DNA of 64,000 bases from Coniochaeta sp. PMI_546 (lineage: Eukaryota; Ascomycota; Sordariomycetes; Coniochaetales; Coniochaetaceae): contig MU271148.1 in NCBI GenBank assembly GCA_021432605.1, forward strand, positions 255,362 through 319,361. Direction: 5' to 3'. The notes under the pieces were generated by a model. The model saw nothing but the letters and a program-made list of their open reading frames with translations, had not been told where the DNA came from and did no database searches. The stretch's first letter is position 1; each line of letters opens with the position of its first letter. The translations under genes and the position numbers were made by a program. Below are positions 55,138 through 64,000 of this stretch, in pieces.

Positions 55138-55944
55138 GATGCTTGCTTGTGACGGTGTGGTTTCCACTGCTAGAAAGCTGAGAGCGAATCGAATCACACA
55201 AGAGGTTGCAGGTTTTGAGTTTATTATGCCCGGGAGGATTCAAGCTTAAAGACAGAACCAGGAAAGAAGGGGAAAAGTTCACTGAAGAATCTCGTCCAAC
55301 TCCAGGGCAAATGGTGGGATGGAGGGGTAGATATGTGATAGCAATCTATTTACCCGCAACACAGGTAAAGCTTCAATCGCGCCGGTATAGCTACTTCCGA
55401 TGTCGATCTCAGGGGGACGTCATACGGTGGCATACGGACTAAATCCCGACGGATAGCGAGCTCCACCCCGCAATTTAACCACGCCGGCGTCGCAGTCGCA
55501 CGCTCGTATTACAAAGCTTCGAGGCTTGCTATTCCCACAATTGCGGACTTCTCAGCGACATGGGCGGATTGACGTTCGAGTTGACATGCTTGCTCGCTGT
55601 AAGGACTGCTGAGTAAGGTATTGCTGCTTCTTCGACTTGATGTGCGACACACATTTGACCCGCCAAATACGAGGTCGGGCACTGAGGGACATATGTGGTT
55701 GTGTGGGTGATGTTGTTCTCGAGGATGGTCGTCACAATATCTGAGGCGTCAAACCTGTCCCATCGTGGTGTTGACCTTGACAATTTCCTAGATCCATGTT
55801 ACCGGGCCCTCATACAACTAGATGGGATCAACATTCAGTTACTATTCAATTTCGACTCACACAAAGACGCCATGCTAACACTAAACCCGGATACCATTGC
55901 ATCGAACAACCCTAGGAAGCACACTTGAAACTCATAACCGATTC
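55138..55944. other. Intergenic region
   Basis: 807 bp upstream of the dehydrogenase and downstream of SPC25. No gene, RNA or clear repeat is seen. Confidence 0.5.
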
Positions 55945-56784
55945 TCACCCCTTCATAGCCTCCACAAACAGCTCCCTCATCCCCTTCAACATGACCGCCA
56001 GTTCCCTCGTCTCATTGACCTTCTCCATCACCCGCTCAACCCTCTCCTTCTCCAGCTTGGGCCGGCAATGCAGCACCTCGTAGTCCCGTCCACTCGTGTC
56101 AAGCTCGAACCACGCCTCCCTCTCCCACTCCCTCTCGTCGACGTGCGTATACACAAACTTGAGCCGGTCGTCCTGCCCGGCACCCTCGATCCTCAGGCAC
56201 AGCGTGCTCACCCAGAAATCCAGCTCGGGGACGTTGAACCGGCTCTGCGCCTCCACCTGCCGCCTGTGCGCCGCCTGCGCCGCCAGCCTCGCCTCGATCT
56301 CGCGCTGCGTGGCCGCGATCTGCGCCTTGAGCGCGTCGCGCGCCGTCACCTGCGCGTCGTGCTGCGTCTGCAGCGCCGCGATGGCGGACTGCATCTCGCG
56401 GGTCTCGGCCGTCTCCTTGGCGACGATCTGCTGGTGGGTGTTGGTCTTTAGCTGCAGGATTTCGATGTCCTTGCGCTTCATGCGTTGGTCCTCTGTTTTT
56501 GTTTGATCACTTCGGTCAGTATGGGAGTCAAATATGGGAGGTGAGGTCAGACGGAAGTTGCAATGTTTACCTTGCAGCTCGGCGACGTTCATGCGGAACT
56601 GGTTCCTTTCTTCTAGGACGCGCTTGCGGCCTTGCTCGATGAAGGCGTCGAACTTGGCTGTGAACTTGGCCATGCGGTCGCGCAGGTCGTCGAAGCCGAA
56701 GTCGATACTCGGTAGTGAGTCCGCCATTGAGGGGCCATGGGGCTGGCGGCTGGTTGACAGCGAGGGCTCGAAGACGGATGCCAT
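55945..56784 (-). CDS. spc25: Kinetochore protein Spc25 (NDC80 complex)
   Basis: Subunit of the NDC80 complex that links kinetochores to microtubules; it pairs with Spc24. Exons 56784-56571 and 56492-55945 give 253 residues. The N-terminal two-thirds is a long coiled coil (about 30-165) rich in Glu, Gln, Arg and Ala. The C-terminal globular domain starts at ELDFWVSTLCLRIEG and contains DDRLKFVYTHVDEREWEREAWFELD and DYEVLHCRP, which is the recognisable Spc25 fold sequence, ending in a helix LAVMLKGMRELFVEAMKG. The 78-nt intron (56570-56493) is in frame and stop-free, but the conserved junction ELQ-EDQRMKRKDIEIL favours its removal. Divergent from the RRN6-like gene with 475 bp between start codons. 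Confidence 0.92.
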   Translation of the reverse strand: MASVFEPSLSTSRQPHGPSMADSLPSIDFGFDDLRDRMAKFTAKFDAFIEQGRKRVLEERNQFRMNVAELQGKHCNFRLTSPPIFDSHTDRSDQTKTEDQRMKRKDIEILQLKTNTHQQIVAKETAETREMQSAIAALQTQHDAQVTARDALKAQIAATQREIEARLAAQAAHRRQVEAQSRFNVPELDFWVSTLCLRIEGAGQDDRLKFVYTHVDEREWEREAWFELDTSGRDYEVLHCRPKLEKERVERVMEKVNETRELAVMLKGMRELFVEAMKG

Positions 56785-57259
56785 TGTCGCGTTTGATCGG
56801 TGCTGACGTTCTGAATGTCTAAAGCAGCTTGCAAATCGACACGAGCAGAGCGTCTGTAACTCTAATGGTGCTTGGTGATGCCTTTTGTTTGTTTGAAGCT
56901 ATCGCGACAGTCGTACGGTTGTGTTATCGAATCGGAGGTGGTTTCGCGCTGAGAGTTTAGATAGTGTTGACTTTTGACATGGTTGCCAGAGGGATGAAAA
57001 CGAGCCCCACTTAAAGCTCACATCAATCCCCACATTTTCTACACCGACGGTGAGCGATTCTTCCCAACCTTAAACTTTATTTCAAGATGCAATTCTCAGT
57101 CTTGACGACTGGACACTTGATGCATGGTCTCGTACAGGCTAACGATCTGCCCTGTCAGTATTGGTACATCAGATCTCACAAGGGCTGACTTTCACCACAT
57201 CACCACAACGATGAAAATTGACTTCATATCTCGACACGATTTTCTCATCCTTCACCCCA
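56785..57259. promoter_or_regulatory. Divergent promoter of spc25 and the RRN6-like gene
   Basis: 475 bp between the two start codons. It includes an ATG at 57211 opening a 19-codon frame that overlaps the RRN6-like start codon (see that gene). No other element is recognised. Confidence 0.6.
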
Positions 57260-57267
57260 ATGGCTGA
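57211..57267 (+). promoter_or_regulatory. Upstream ORF overlapping the RRN6-like start codon
   Basis: ATG at 57211 with A at -3, stop TGA at 57265-57267, 18 codons plus stop. It ends 7 nt after the A of the main ATG (57260) and is in a different frame. If the transcript begins upstream of 57211, this frame would compete with the main start. Confidence 0.4.
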
Positions 57268-60200
57268 CACCAAGATGAGCGCGCCTCCAGATGGACGCCC
57301 GCTCCCCAACGTCGCTGTTGAACATCGCTTGAACCACATAGACTGTGGCCAGCTCGGAAGAGTAGCGTATATACCTGTCGACAATGATGATCAACAAATT
57401 GGCAGGCTACAGACGAGCCGGTCTCTTGACTCAAACCACCACTTCAGAGTTCTATCTCGTTTCGCTGAGATTTTGCCGCCAACCCGGACTGCGATGCCAG
57501 AAGCAGTGTCCCGCCAGAAACCTTCGGACGCCGCTAGATCGCAGAAGAACTGGTTGCTCGAGAACCACCCTGAAGCAGTGGCCGGAGGGGATATAGACGC
57601 TCAAAAGCTGGCAGACGAGCTAAGAACCCTCAAGACTGCTGCTTCCGAAGATGTTGCTGCCGCCACATCTTCCATTCTCGCTGTCGGAGAGATTACCGAT
57701 CGCACCGATGTGCATTCTGGCACTGTCGGACAGCCAGCAATAGCAATGGCAGCTGGTGAAGGAGGCCACGTCCTGCGCATCATACCTCTCGAGCAGGAGG
57801 ACGCTGCGTGGCCAGAGAAGGATCTGTCCGTGCGTCTGACCAAAGTCTCGTCGAGTGCGAGGGGGGATTGGGATCAAGATGGAGTGCCCATAACCGCCAT
57901 CAAGTTTGCTGTCGACGGCAGGCGATATGACCCCATCCGTTGGGTATTACTGCAGAGGCCAACTGGCACCACTCTTTTCGAGCCCGATATCAAGGTCATG
58001 CCCTTTCAAGGAAGCGTATCCGAGTACGAGCAGAGCCATCTTTACTCCCAGATGCCCCGGTACATATCCGTGAATTCTCTTCTCACCATCGAGGCGAGGA
58101 AGACCGGCGGTAACGCTCATGTTGACATGTGCTTCAACCCTGCCGTGGATGGCAGGTCTCCTCAGCTGGCAATCATCGACAATGTTGGCCGGTGGAGCAT
58201 TTGGGACATCACCGGCAGCAGGTCTGCCACGCCTAAGATGCTTCAACCGATGTTAACGGCACGAGGGAGCATCCTGGCAGGTCCCGGACCAAGCTCGCAA
58301 TTAAAGCTTGGAAATCTTCCAGCCACACATAAATTTCTCTACGTGCTACCGACAGGCGATCATCGCATCAAACAGGAGGATGAACAACAAGACCTCGAGT
58401 ATCAGCACTGGGGCCTCTACTCGAGGTCGCCAGTGCGCTCTCATCATTTGCTCGTCTGCAACGACACTGATGTGCGGCTTTACGACGCCATTCAAGGGAT
58501 ACAACTGGCCGGTATTAGAGTGGTTAACACCAACCGAGCTGAGAGTATCGTGGATATGCAGGGTTGCTGGACGTTCCCTTCACAGGCTTTTGTCCTTACG
58601 ACGTCGTCGGTGTACTGGATCGACACCAAGGTCGCCAGAGATGGGCACGTTCACATCAGCGTCATCTTGTCACTCCCTCACCACAAGATAGTGGATGCCG
58701 GGGCGCTCATACTTAGTGTATCTCCTCTAGCCGGCTCTGTGCGTCCCCAATCTTGTGCCGCTTTCGTAGTGTCCGGGCATGACAAAACCACTGACATGTT
58801 TATCTTCACCGAGCCCTCGGCAGAGGAGGTTGCGCATTCCGTGCATCAGGTCGTTCACACTGACATGCCGTCGTCCATCCGATCCGTCTTTATATCGCCT
58901 GTTCTCGTCGGGCGCAATGAACGAGCGAGAGGGCAGGCCGCCAGGCACGGCGCATTCGTTAGCAAGCCGGAGGACAGTCAAGCCTTTCAGCTGTTCGGCG
59001 TGAAATCTGACCTCAGTTTAGGATCGGCCCTGCTTGTAATGTCAGACTTTCCACTTCACGATCTGGACGATTCACATTCTTTGCACGGAAGAAAGCATTC
59101 CGACAGGCTGCGAAAGAAATATCTCCGACATATCGAGAACAAGTTTGTGGTTCCGGACAGTTACGAAGAACGCCCGCGGCACTCCCAGTCTCACAGTGAA
59201 ATCGGACATCACAGACCAGATGCGGACCAGAAACCGGCCAGGAGAAAGCACAATCTCATCAACCTGGAGGCAGCTTGCAAGCGCCTAGAAGAGATGGCTG
59301 CTAGCGAGATAGCTCCCGCTAAGATCTCGAGACAACTCTTGGCAGGAATAATCCATCGTCGAGGTATGGAAGAGCTGGGTGACAGTGAGTACATGCGTGT
59401 TCGTACACTGTGAGTTCCCCCCAAGCGCCAGTACCCTTCGGATTTCCCTGCTAACAAGCTTTAGCTCCGAGCTGGTGGGAAACAAGCTAAACGGCTGTAA
59501 CCTCGACACACTGGAGGAAGAGTGGACGACCTTTCGCGAGGAACTCGACAGTGCCTACGAAGGCAAGGTTCAAGTAGCGGAGCTGGACGGCGGCAGCCTA
59601 CCGAGAGACCTCCAAAGCCTTACATGGCAGCTCTCAGCGCTATCGTACGTAAACGAAGATACGCCCGACTCCTACAAGGAGAAACAGCGCCATCTCCTGC
59701 GTTACCTCTCTGGCAAGCAATATCTGTCTCTCTTCGGTATTTCCGTCGTCTCTCCTTCAATCATCGCATCTACCGAAGCAGAAGGAGTCGCATTCCAGCG
59801 AGCTACCCAATCCACAAACGACCAGTCCCTTCTACCTTCCTCACCACCATCTTTGGGCACTCCCTCCCGGGGATCCCAAGATCTGATGGACATTGACGAG
59901 AACCACCCTACCACCCAAGTTTCAAACCAAGGGCCTCTCGCCCGTCTACGGAAATACATCGACATCCCGACCAACCCTGCCACAACACCCCTCTCCAGCC
60001 CATCCTCATCTCGCCTGCTCTCTCACTGGCCTCGCCAGACTTCAGACCCGTGGTCCTACGTCTGGGAGGAAGACGAAGGCCCACTGACAGCCGAGGACGA
60101 AGAGGCGCTAGAGAAGCGCAAGAGGCGCGACGAGGCGCGCCGACGGAGGAGCATGAAGCAGCGGTTGAGTCTGGGGTTACCGATAGAGGAGGATGCCGGA

Positions 60201-60416
60201 CCAGCGACGCAGAATAGCTATGCTCCGACTCCGAGGGTGGCGCTTTCCAGTCAGCCGAGGGGACTGGAGGGTCATGGTCATGGTCAGTTGCAGAGCCAGA
60301 GCCAGAGCCAGATGCCAAGTCAAAGGCCGAGGATAAGTATGAGTCAAGTTGTGCCTGGTCCACATGGGGGACGGCCGGGAGGGGCGAAGAAGAAGAAGAA
60401 GGGTGGGTTTAGATAG
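57260..60416 (+). CDS. RRN6-like RNA polymerase I initiation factor
   Basis: Exons 57260-59409 and 59465-60416 give 1033 residues. The sequence pattern fits the RRN6 family, a subunit of the core factor that brings RNA polymerase I to the rDNA promoter in the nucleolus. The N-terminal 500 residues resemble a WD-like propeller, with repeated strands such as SPQLAIIDNVGRWSIWDIT and HHLLVCNDTDVRLYDA. A helical C-terminal part carries LRKKYLRHIENKFVVPDSYEER and EEEWTTFREELDS. The tail is Ser/Pro-rich, then RKRRDEARRRRSMKQRLSLGLP and finally KKKKKGGFR, likely nuclear/nucleolar signals. The intron donor is CT|GTGAGT at 59410; the earlier GTGAGT at 59384 would break the frame. Starts at 57260 or, in better context, 57275. 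The family call is from general resemblance. Confidence 0.82.
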
Positions 60417-60841
60417 GCTTTTGGTGCAGGTTGTGTCTGGAGCCTGGAGTTGGATGGTTGGAATGGGTTAGAAGCGGTTTTGTGTTAAGGTGGCTCGGCA
60501 AGAGTATGCTTTGATCAATGGATATAAGGATTCAAAAGAATCTCAACACACCCGTTGCGAACCAACATGTCAGTCAGAGGATTAGGTATGTTGACAACAA
60601 GGGGAGTTCGCACGCGGCAGAGACGTACAGGGTTGCATATTCACGGACCACTGAATTCGGAAATCCGGCTAGGCATCCCATTCCCTCCCCGCACCCAACT
60701 AACGTTTAGCGGCTGGCCCGCCACGGCCCTGCAGCCCCTATTGTATACTTCTCCAGTAGAGCGCCTTTCCCAAAGTCCCAACACCAACATGATATAATAA
60801 TAAAGCGTGAAAGAGCGATTTTTCGTCATGGTTGCCTAGAT
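60417..60841. other. Intergenic region
   Basis: 425 bp between two plus-strand genes. Nothing else is seen. Confidence 0.5.
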
Positions 60842-62555
60842 ATGATGCGGAGTGGACTTCTGAAGGGCACGGGCATAAAATGGAGCACGTTTCGCTACTA
60901 TAGACAACACGGCGCATTGCTATCTTCATCTGTTTCCTCCTGCTTCGCCCAGCATCGACTCATGGCTACCACACCAGGTGCTTTTATAGGACAGAATGTC
61001 TCTGCGCAAGTTGTCTCACGATCCTTCAAGCGTATCAGGCTGGTGAGCAGAGACGACTTTCTGGCATGCTACTCCGTCGTGGCCAGCTTCATCAACCGTC
61101 CTGAAGCGGCCAGTTCCGTTGAGGAATGCATCATTGACCCTCCGCGCGAGTCTCACTACCCTTACACAGCATTGAATAGACCGCCTGTCGAGACTCTCGC
61201 AGTTGACTTCGACGATGGCTTACATCGGTTGATGAAGGAGTATGTCGCAACATTGGGCCTCGGGGAGGAAATCACCGGCGAGATGCTAGAAGCACTCGAT
61301 ATTCGAAAGCGAGAGCTCCTCAACCCCCCGACAGAGACGCCTTGTTTTGATTTTGGGCACTATCTAGGTTCTTCCAATCCCAAATACGACCTCACCATTG
61401 CCACGCTCCTCATCTCGCTATGTCCCAACATCACCATCCTTCGCGTTTATGAGATCTACTCGCATACCCTTCTAGGTCAATTCTTACTGAAAAACAACTA
61501 TGGCAAGCTTCCTAAACCCGCCCTGCAGAAGCTAAAGGAAGTCCAACTACACCCCGTTAACTGTATGGACGAGAGGATTTACGACTACATAAGAACGCTG
61601 GATGACATCCGATACTTCCACCGACTCCCAGCTATCAATTCCTTATCGCTCGAAGGGGTCGAAGACTCCCAGGCCGAAGACGGCCTTTTCCCAGCCAGGT
61701 CGTCACCCTGTATCAAGAAGATCCATATCGGCCACTCGGACATATCGGGCGAGATGATCGGCATCATCATACGCATCCCTCGGGCCCTGGAGGAATTCTC
61801 TCTTTCCACCTACGGCCTCCAATCCCCGGACGGAGGTAATTCGTTACGTTACCCCAAGACCCTGGGTAAGTGCCTACTCGAGCATAGGGAGTCACTGAGG
61901 GAGCTGGACCTCGACGCGGCGGTCAGCCGGCCACATGGCGGCAAGGACGAGCACGGGAGAGACCAAGATGAACGCGCGACGTACGAAGGCGGCGAGGAGG
62001 AGCGGTATGCCCACGAGATAAACACTTGGTACTTCATCCAGGACATGAACGACAGCGACAGCGCAGCACCTCTCTGGTCCGAGGACCTGGCCGACACGCG
62101 CGAGTATACGGCGCTGTCTATCGGCTCTCTGCACGATTTCAAGGCCCTGAAACGTCTTAGCATTGTAAGCATCCGCACTCTTTTGATCTCCTAAAGTGAA
62201 GAAGACTAAGAAGACAATCTCGTTACAACAGAGAATCGGACTTCTCCTGGGTTACGACGACGTGAGGTCCTACGGTACCCCTATCCCAAGCGTCAGGTAC
62301 CGCCTCGTCGACGCCCTGCCGCCTAATCTGGAGTACCTCCGCCTCTACGGATACAAAAAGGGGCAGTATCCCGACATCGACGCGCACGTCACGGAACTGC
62401 TGGAGCAGAAGGCCGAGCGGTTCCCGGGGCTGGGCGAGATCGAGGGCGTGGACGAGTTTCTTCCTGGTGTCCCCGGGCGGTATGGCCCGCTGCCGGACGA
62501 GGAAGATATCTGGGAGCGTCCTTGTGATAACCTGGATTGGGTTGTGGCTCGATGA
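60842..62555 (+). CDS. Unrecognised protein with leucine-rich-repeat-like features
   Basis: Exons 60842-62164 and 62232-62555 give 548 residues from the first ATG; an in-frame ATG at 60961 (MATTPGAF) would give 508. Not recognised beyond a general pattern: spaced hydrophobic strands with Leu-x-Leu and Asn/Asp, such as CPNITILRVYEI, LPAINSLSLEGV, SPCIKKIHIGHS, ALEEFSLSTYGL, SLRELDLDAA and ALKRLSI, then PPNLEYLRLYGY, as in the irregular repeats of fungal F-box-associated proteins. No F-box is visible. The joint at the 67-nt intron (donor GTAAGC, acceptor CAG) preserves this pattern (KRLSI-RIGLLLGYDD). Many filamentous fungi carry families of such genes near variable regions; a role is not known. 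Confidence 0.78.
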
Positions 62556-63550
62556 CTTTTGTTGGGAACTGGTAGAGGGGGTGATCAAGGGGGTGGATGT
62601 CACAGCCAAGCGGCGTACAGTGCTTCTGAAGCTGCTCTCTGTCAATAGACGAAGACTTTACGTCTTGTAATGTATGCGGGAAGAGGGAGGTAAAGCGGGA
62701 GTTTCTAGGATGAGATTGATCTCATAGCTCATATCCAACTTATTGCTGAGGTCCCGAGCTCTGACGCCAGATCAAAGACGCGAACGGGGTCTTTTCCGGG
62801 CTGTGATTTTCGCTGGTATTCATCTGGAAATAAGCGCAATGACTGCATTCTCTATCTCAACGGGGAGACGCATGTTTAAACCGACCAATTCGTATTAGGC
62901 ATCTCGCTAGCATAAGGGTTCATGCTGACAAGGTTAGAGCTTATGATATCTGAGACTTATAACAACGACGTCTTCATAAGGGCTAAGTCACGTCAAGAGC
63001 CGCATTTTTGTACTATGAATCCATGAGAATGATCATGTTCTTTGAGCCATTGCTCGGCAGGTTGGCGGAGAGAGTTTCTTGATCAGGTCTCGATATGCCC
63101 CATGGTGCGAAACACAGGGCTGGAAAGCAGGCCCTTGCAAGCAGCCCCGGAGGTGACACATCGCAGTGGAGCGTTTTTGCCTCACAATGTGCAGATGGAT
63201 ATGAGGCAGCATGCAGGGAATGAGATATGAAAGCTCGGTTTAGAAGAAGAGAGCAGGACCCTCTACTAAAACATTAGACCAGAAGCTATGGCGGGACTCA
63301 AGACTGATGGCCAGGGAGGAATTCCTACGTAGGACATAAAATTGGGGATTAGTTCCTATAATCGACTTTCTGCAAGCTCAAGGACTCCAAGCAATCGCCA
63401 AAAGCCAGGTATGGTCACCGTCTGTTATGACATATTTGGAAGTGATATGACCCTGTTAAAGCCCAGACAAGGACGTCGGACACCTCTATGGCGCCACGGC
63501 CTAGGGAAGATAGAGCCTTTATTTTGCACTGAATCGATTTCTTGCGCTCG
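62556..63550. other. Intergenic region between convergent genes
   Basis: 995 bp between the LRR-like gene and the HET-domain gene tail. No gene or repeat is recognised. Confidence 0.5.
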
Positions 63551-64000
63551 TCAAACAATTGTAATCTCCTGCCTCGTAGTATATCCGCCCTGCTGTCCTT
63601 CCTCCTGAGCTTCCCCTTTTGCATCTCCAAAAGCCCGAGATGCAGAGAGCAGCGCTTCGAGGCGACCATAGTATACAAAGACGCCGACCCGTTCATAACA
63701 CTTCATCTTCGGACCGCAATCTACCTCTCGAAGGACGAGTCCTTGTACTTCATTATACGCGATGAAAGATCGAACGGGCAAGAAGTAGAACTGTCTGCTG
63801 GCGGCAACCTCTGGCATAGAGTTCATGTCCAAACGGACGCGGCTCTGCGACTTGTCTGCCAAGAAAGAAAGACCTAGCCGGGAGTCGCCTGTGTAGTGGA
63901 TATACTTTACCGGCGTGCCTCGTGCCAAGTGACCCCGAAGGCGCAGGTATCCGGATGAGACGTGACCGAAGGGCGCCGCGGGATTGACGAGCGTTGTGAC
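63551..64000 (-). CDS. HET-domain heterokaryon incompatibility protein, C-terminal part (5' end outside window)
   Basis: The minus-strand frame is open from base 64000 to the stop at 63551, 149 visible residues. It begins PAAPFGHVSSGYLRLRG, a pattern that closes many HET-domain (HET-6-like) proteins. It ends with MKCYERVGVFVYYGR and, 30 residues later, TTRQEITIV, again typical of the family's last strands and charged tail. The N-terminal HET domain itself is not in the window, so neither its integrity nor its specificity can be judged. HET-domain proteins trigger cell death when incompatible strains fuse. The gene is about 47 kb from the het-c homologue. Assignment rests on the remembered C-terminal pattern. 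Confidence 0.65.
   Translation of the reverse strand, partial: VTTLVNPAAPFGHVSSGYLRLRGHLARGTPVKYIHYTGDSRLGLSFLADKSQSRVRLDMNSMPEVAASRQFYFLPVRSFIAYNEVQGLVLREVDCGPKMKCYERVGVFVYYGRLEALLSASRAFGDAKGEAQEEGQQGGYTTRQEITIV

Noticed and set aside
1-64000. CRISPR arrays, virus-like or LTR elements, and biosynthetic gene clusters
   Set aside because: No regularly spaced repeats, no capsid, polymerase or integrase-like frames, and no grouped backbone plus tailoring enzymes were seen.

Overview
The window is nuclear DNA from a filamentous ascomycete (Pezizomycotina), most probably a Sordariomycete. The evidence is short spliceosomal introns (about 49-110 nt, GTRNGT donors, CTRAC-like branch sites close to the acceptor), GC-rich third codon positions, a Neurospora-type het-c homologue, a HET-domain protein tail, a fungal-only seven-helix membrane protein and a Zn-cluster-type regulator. 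I cannot name genus or species. I see no CRISPR array, prokaryotic operon, rRNA, virus-like element or recognisable LTR element.

Layout, left to right: the 3' part of a Zn2Cys6-type transcription factor (1-1900); a short spacer with a tRNA-like relic; a divergent iron-uptake pair, a Fet3-type ferroxidase (2616-4794, minus) and an Ftr1-type permease (6486-7760, plus), around a 1.7-kb promoter with four perfect ATCWGATAA sites; a BTB-like protein (minus); a PP2C phosphatase (plus); a het-c homologue (minus); a fatty acid 2-hydroxylase (plus); a CAPER/Rsd1-like splicing factor (plus); an unrecognised coiled-coil protein (plus); an intron-containing tRNA-Leu(UAG) (minus); the three-exon MZT1 gene (plus); a CHY/RING ubiquitin ligase (minus); an 11-exon seven-helix membrane protein (minus); a RING-H2 membrane ubiquitin ligase (minus); tubulin cofactor B (minus); a 6.6-kb stretch without a convincing gene; a Myb-type regulator (plus); a Trm9-like tRNA methyltransferase (minus); a Gfo/Idh/MocA dehydrogenase (minus); a divergent SPC25/RRN6-like pair; an unrecognised protein (plus); and the tail of a HET-domain protein (minus) running off the right edge.

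Most genes are core housekeeping genes with no shared pathway. The one clear functional module is ferroxidase plus permease, i.e. high-affinity reductive iron assimilation, with sites for a SreA-type GATA repressor. Three spindle or microtubule genes (MZT1, cofactor B, SPC25) occur here, but they are far apart and I treat this as coincidence.

I found no convincing new system. The best leads are the iron-responsive divergent promoter, a predicted 3-nt microexon in the seven-helix protein, an overlapping upstream ORF on the RRN6-like gene, stop-free 3n introns in four genes, and a het-c locus with no HET-domain partner beside it. Exon boundaries were set by hand from splice signals, reading frame and remembered family sequence; no alignment or RNA data were available.
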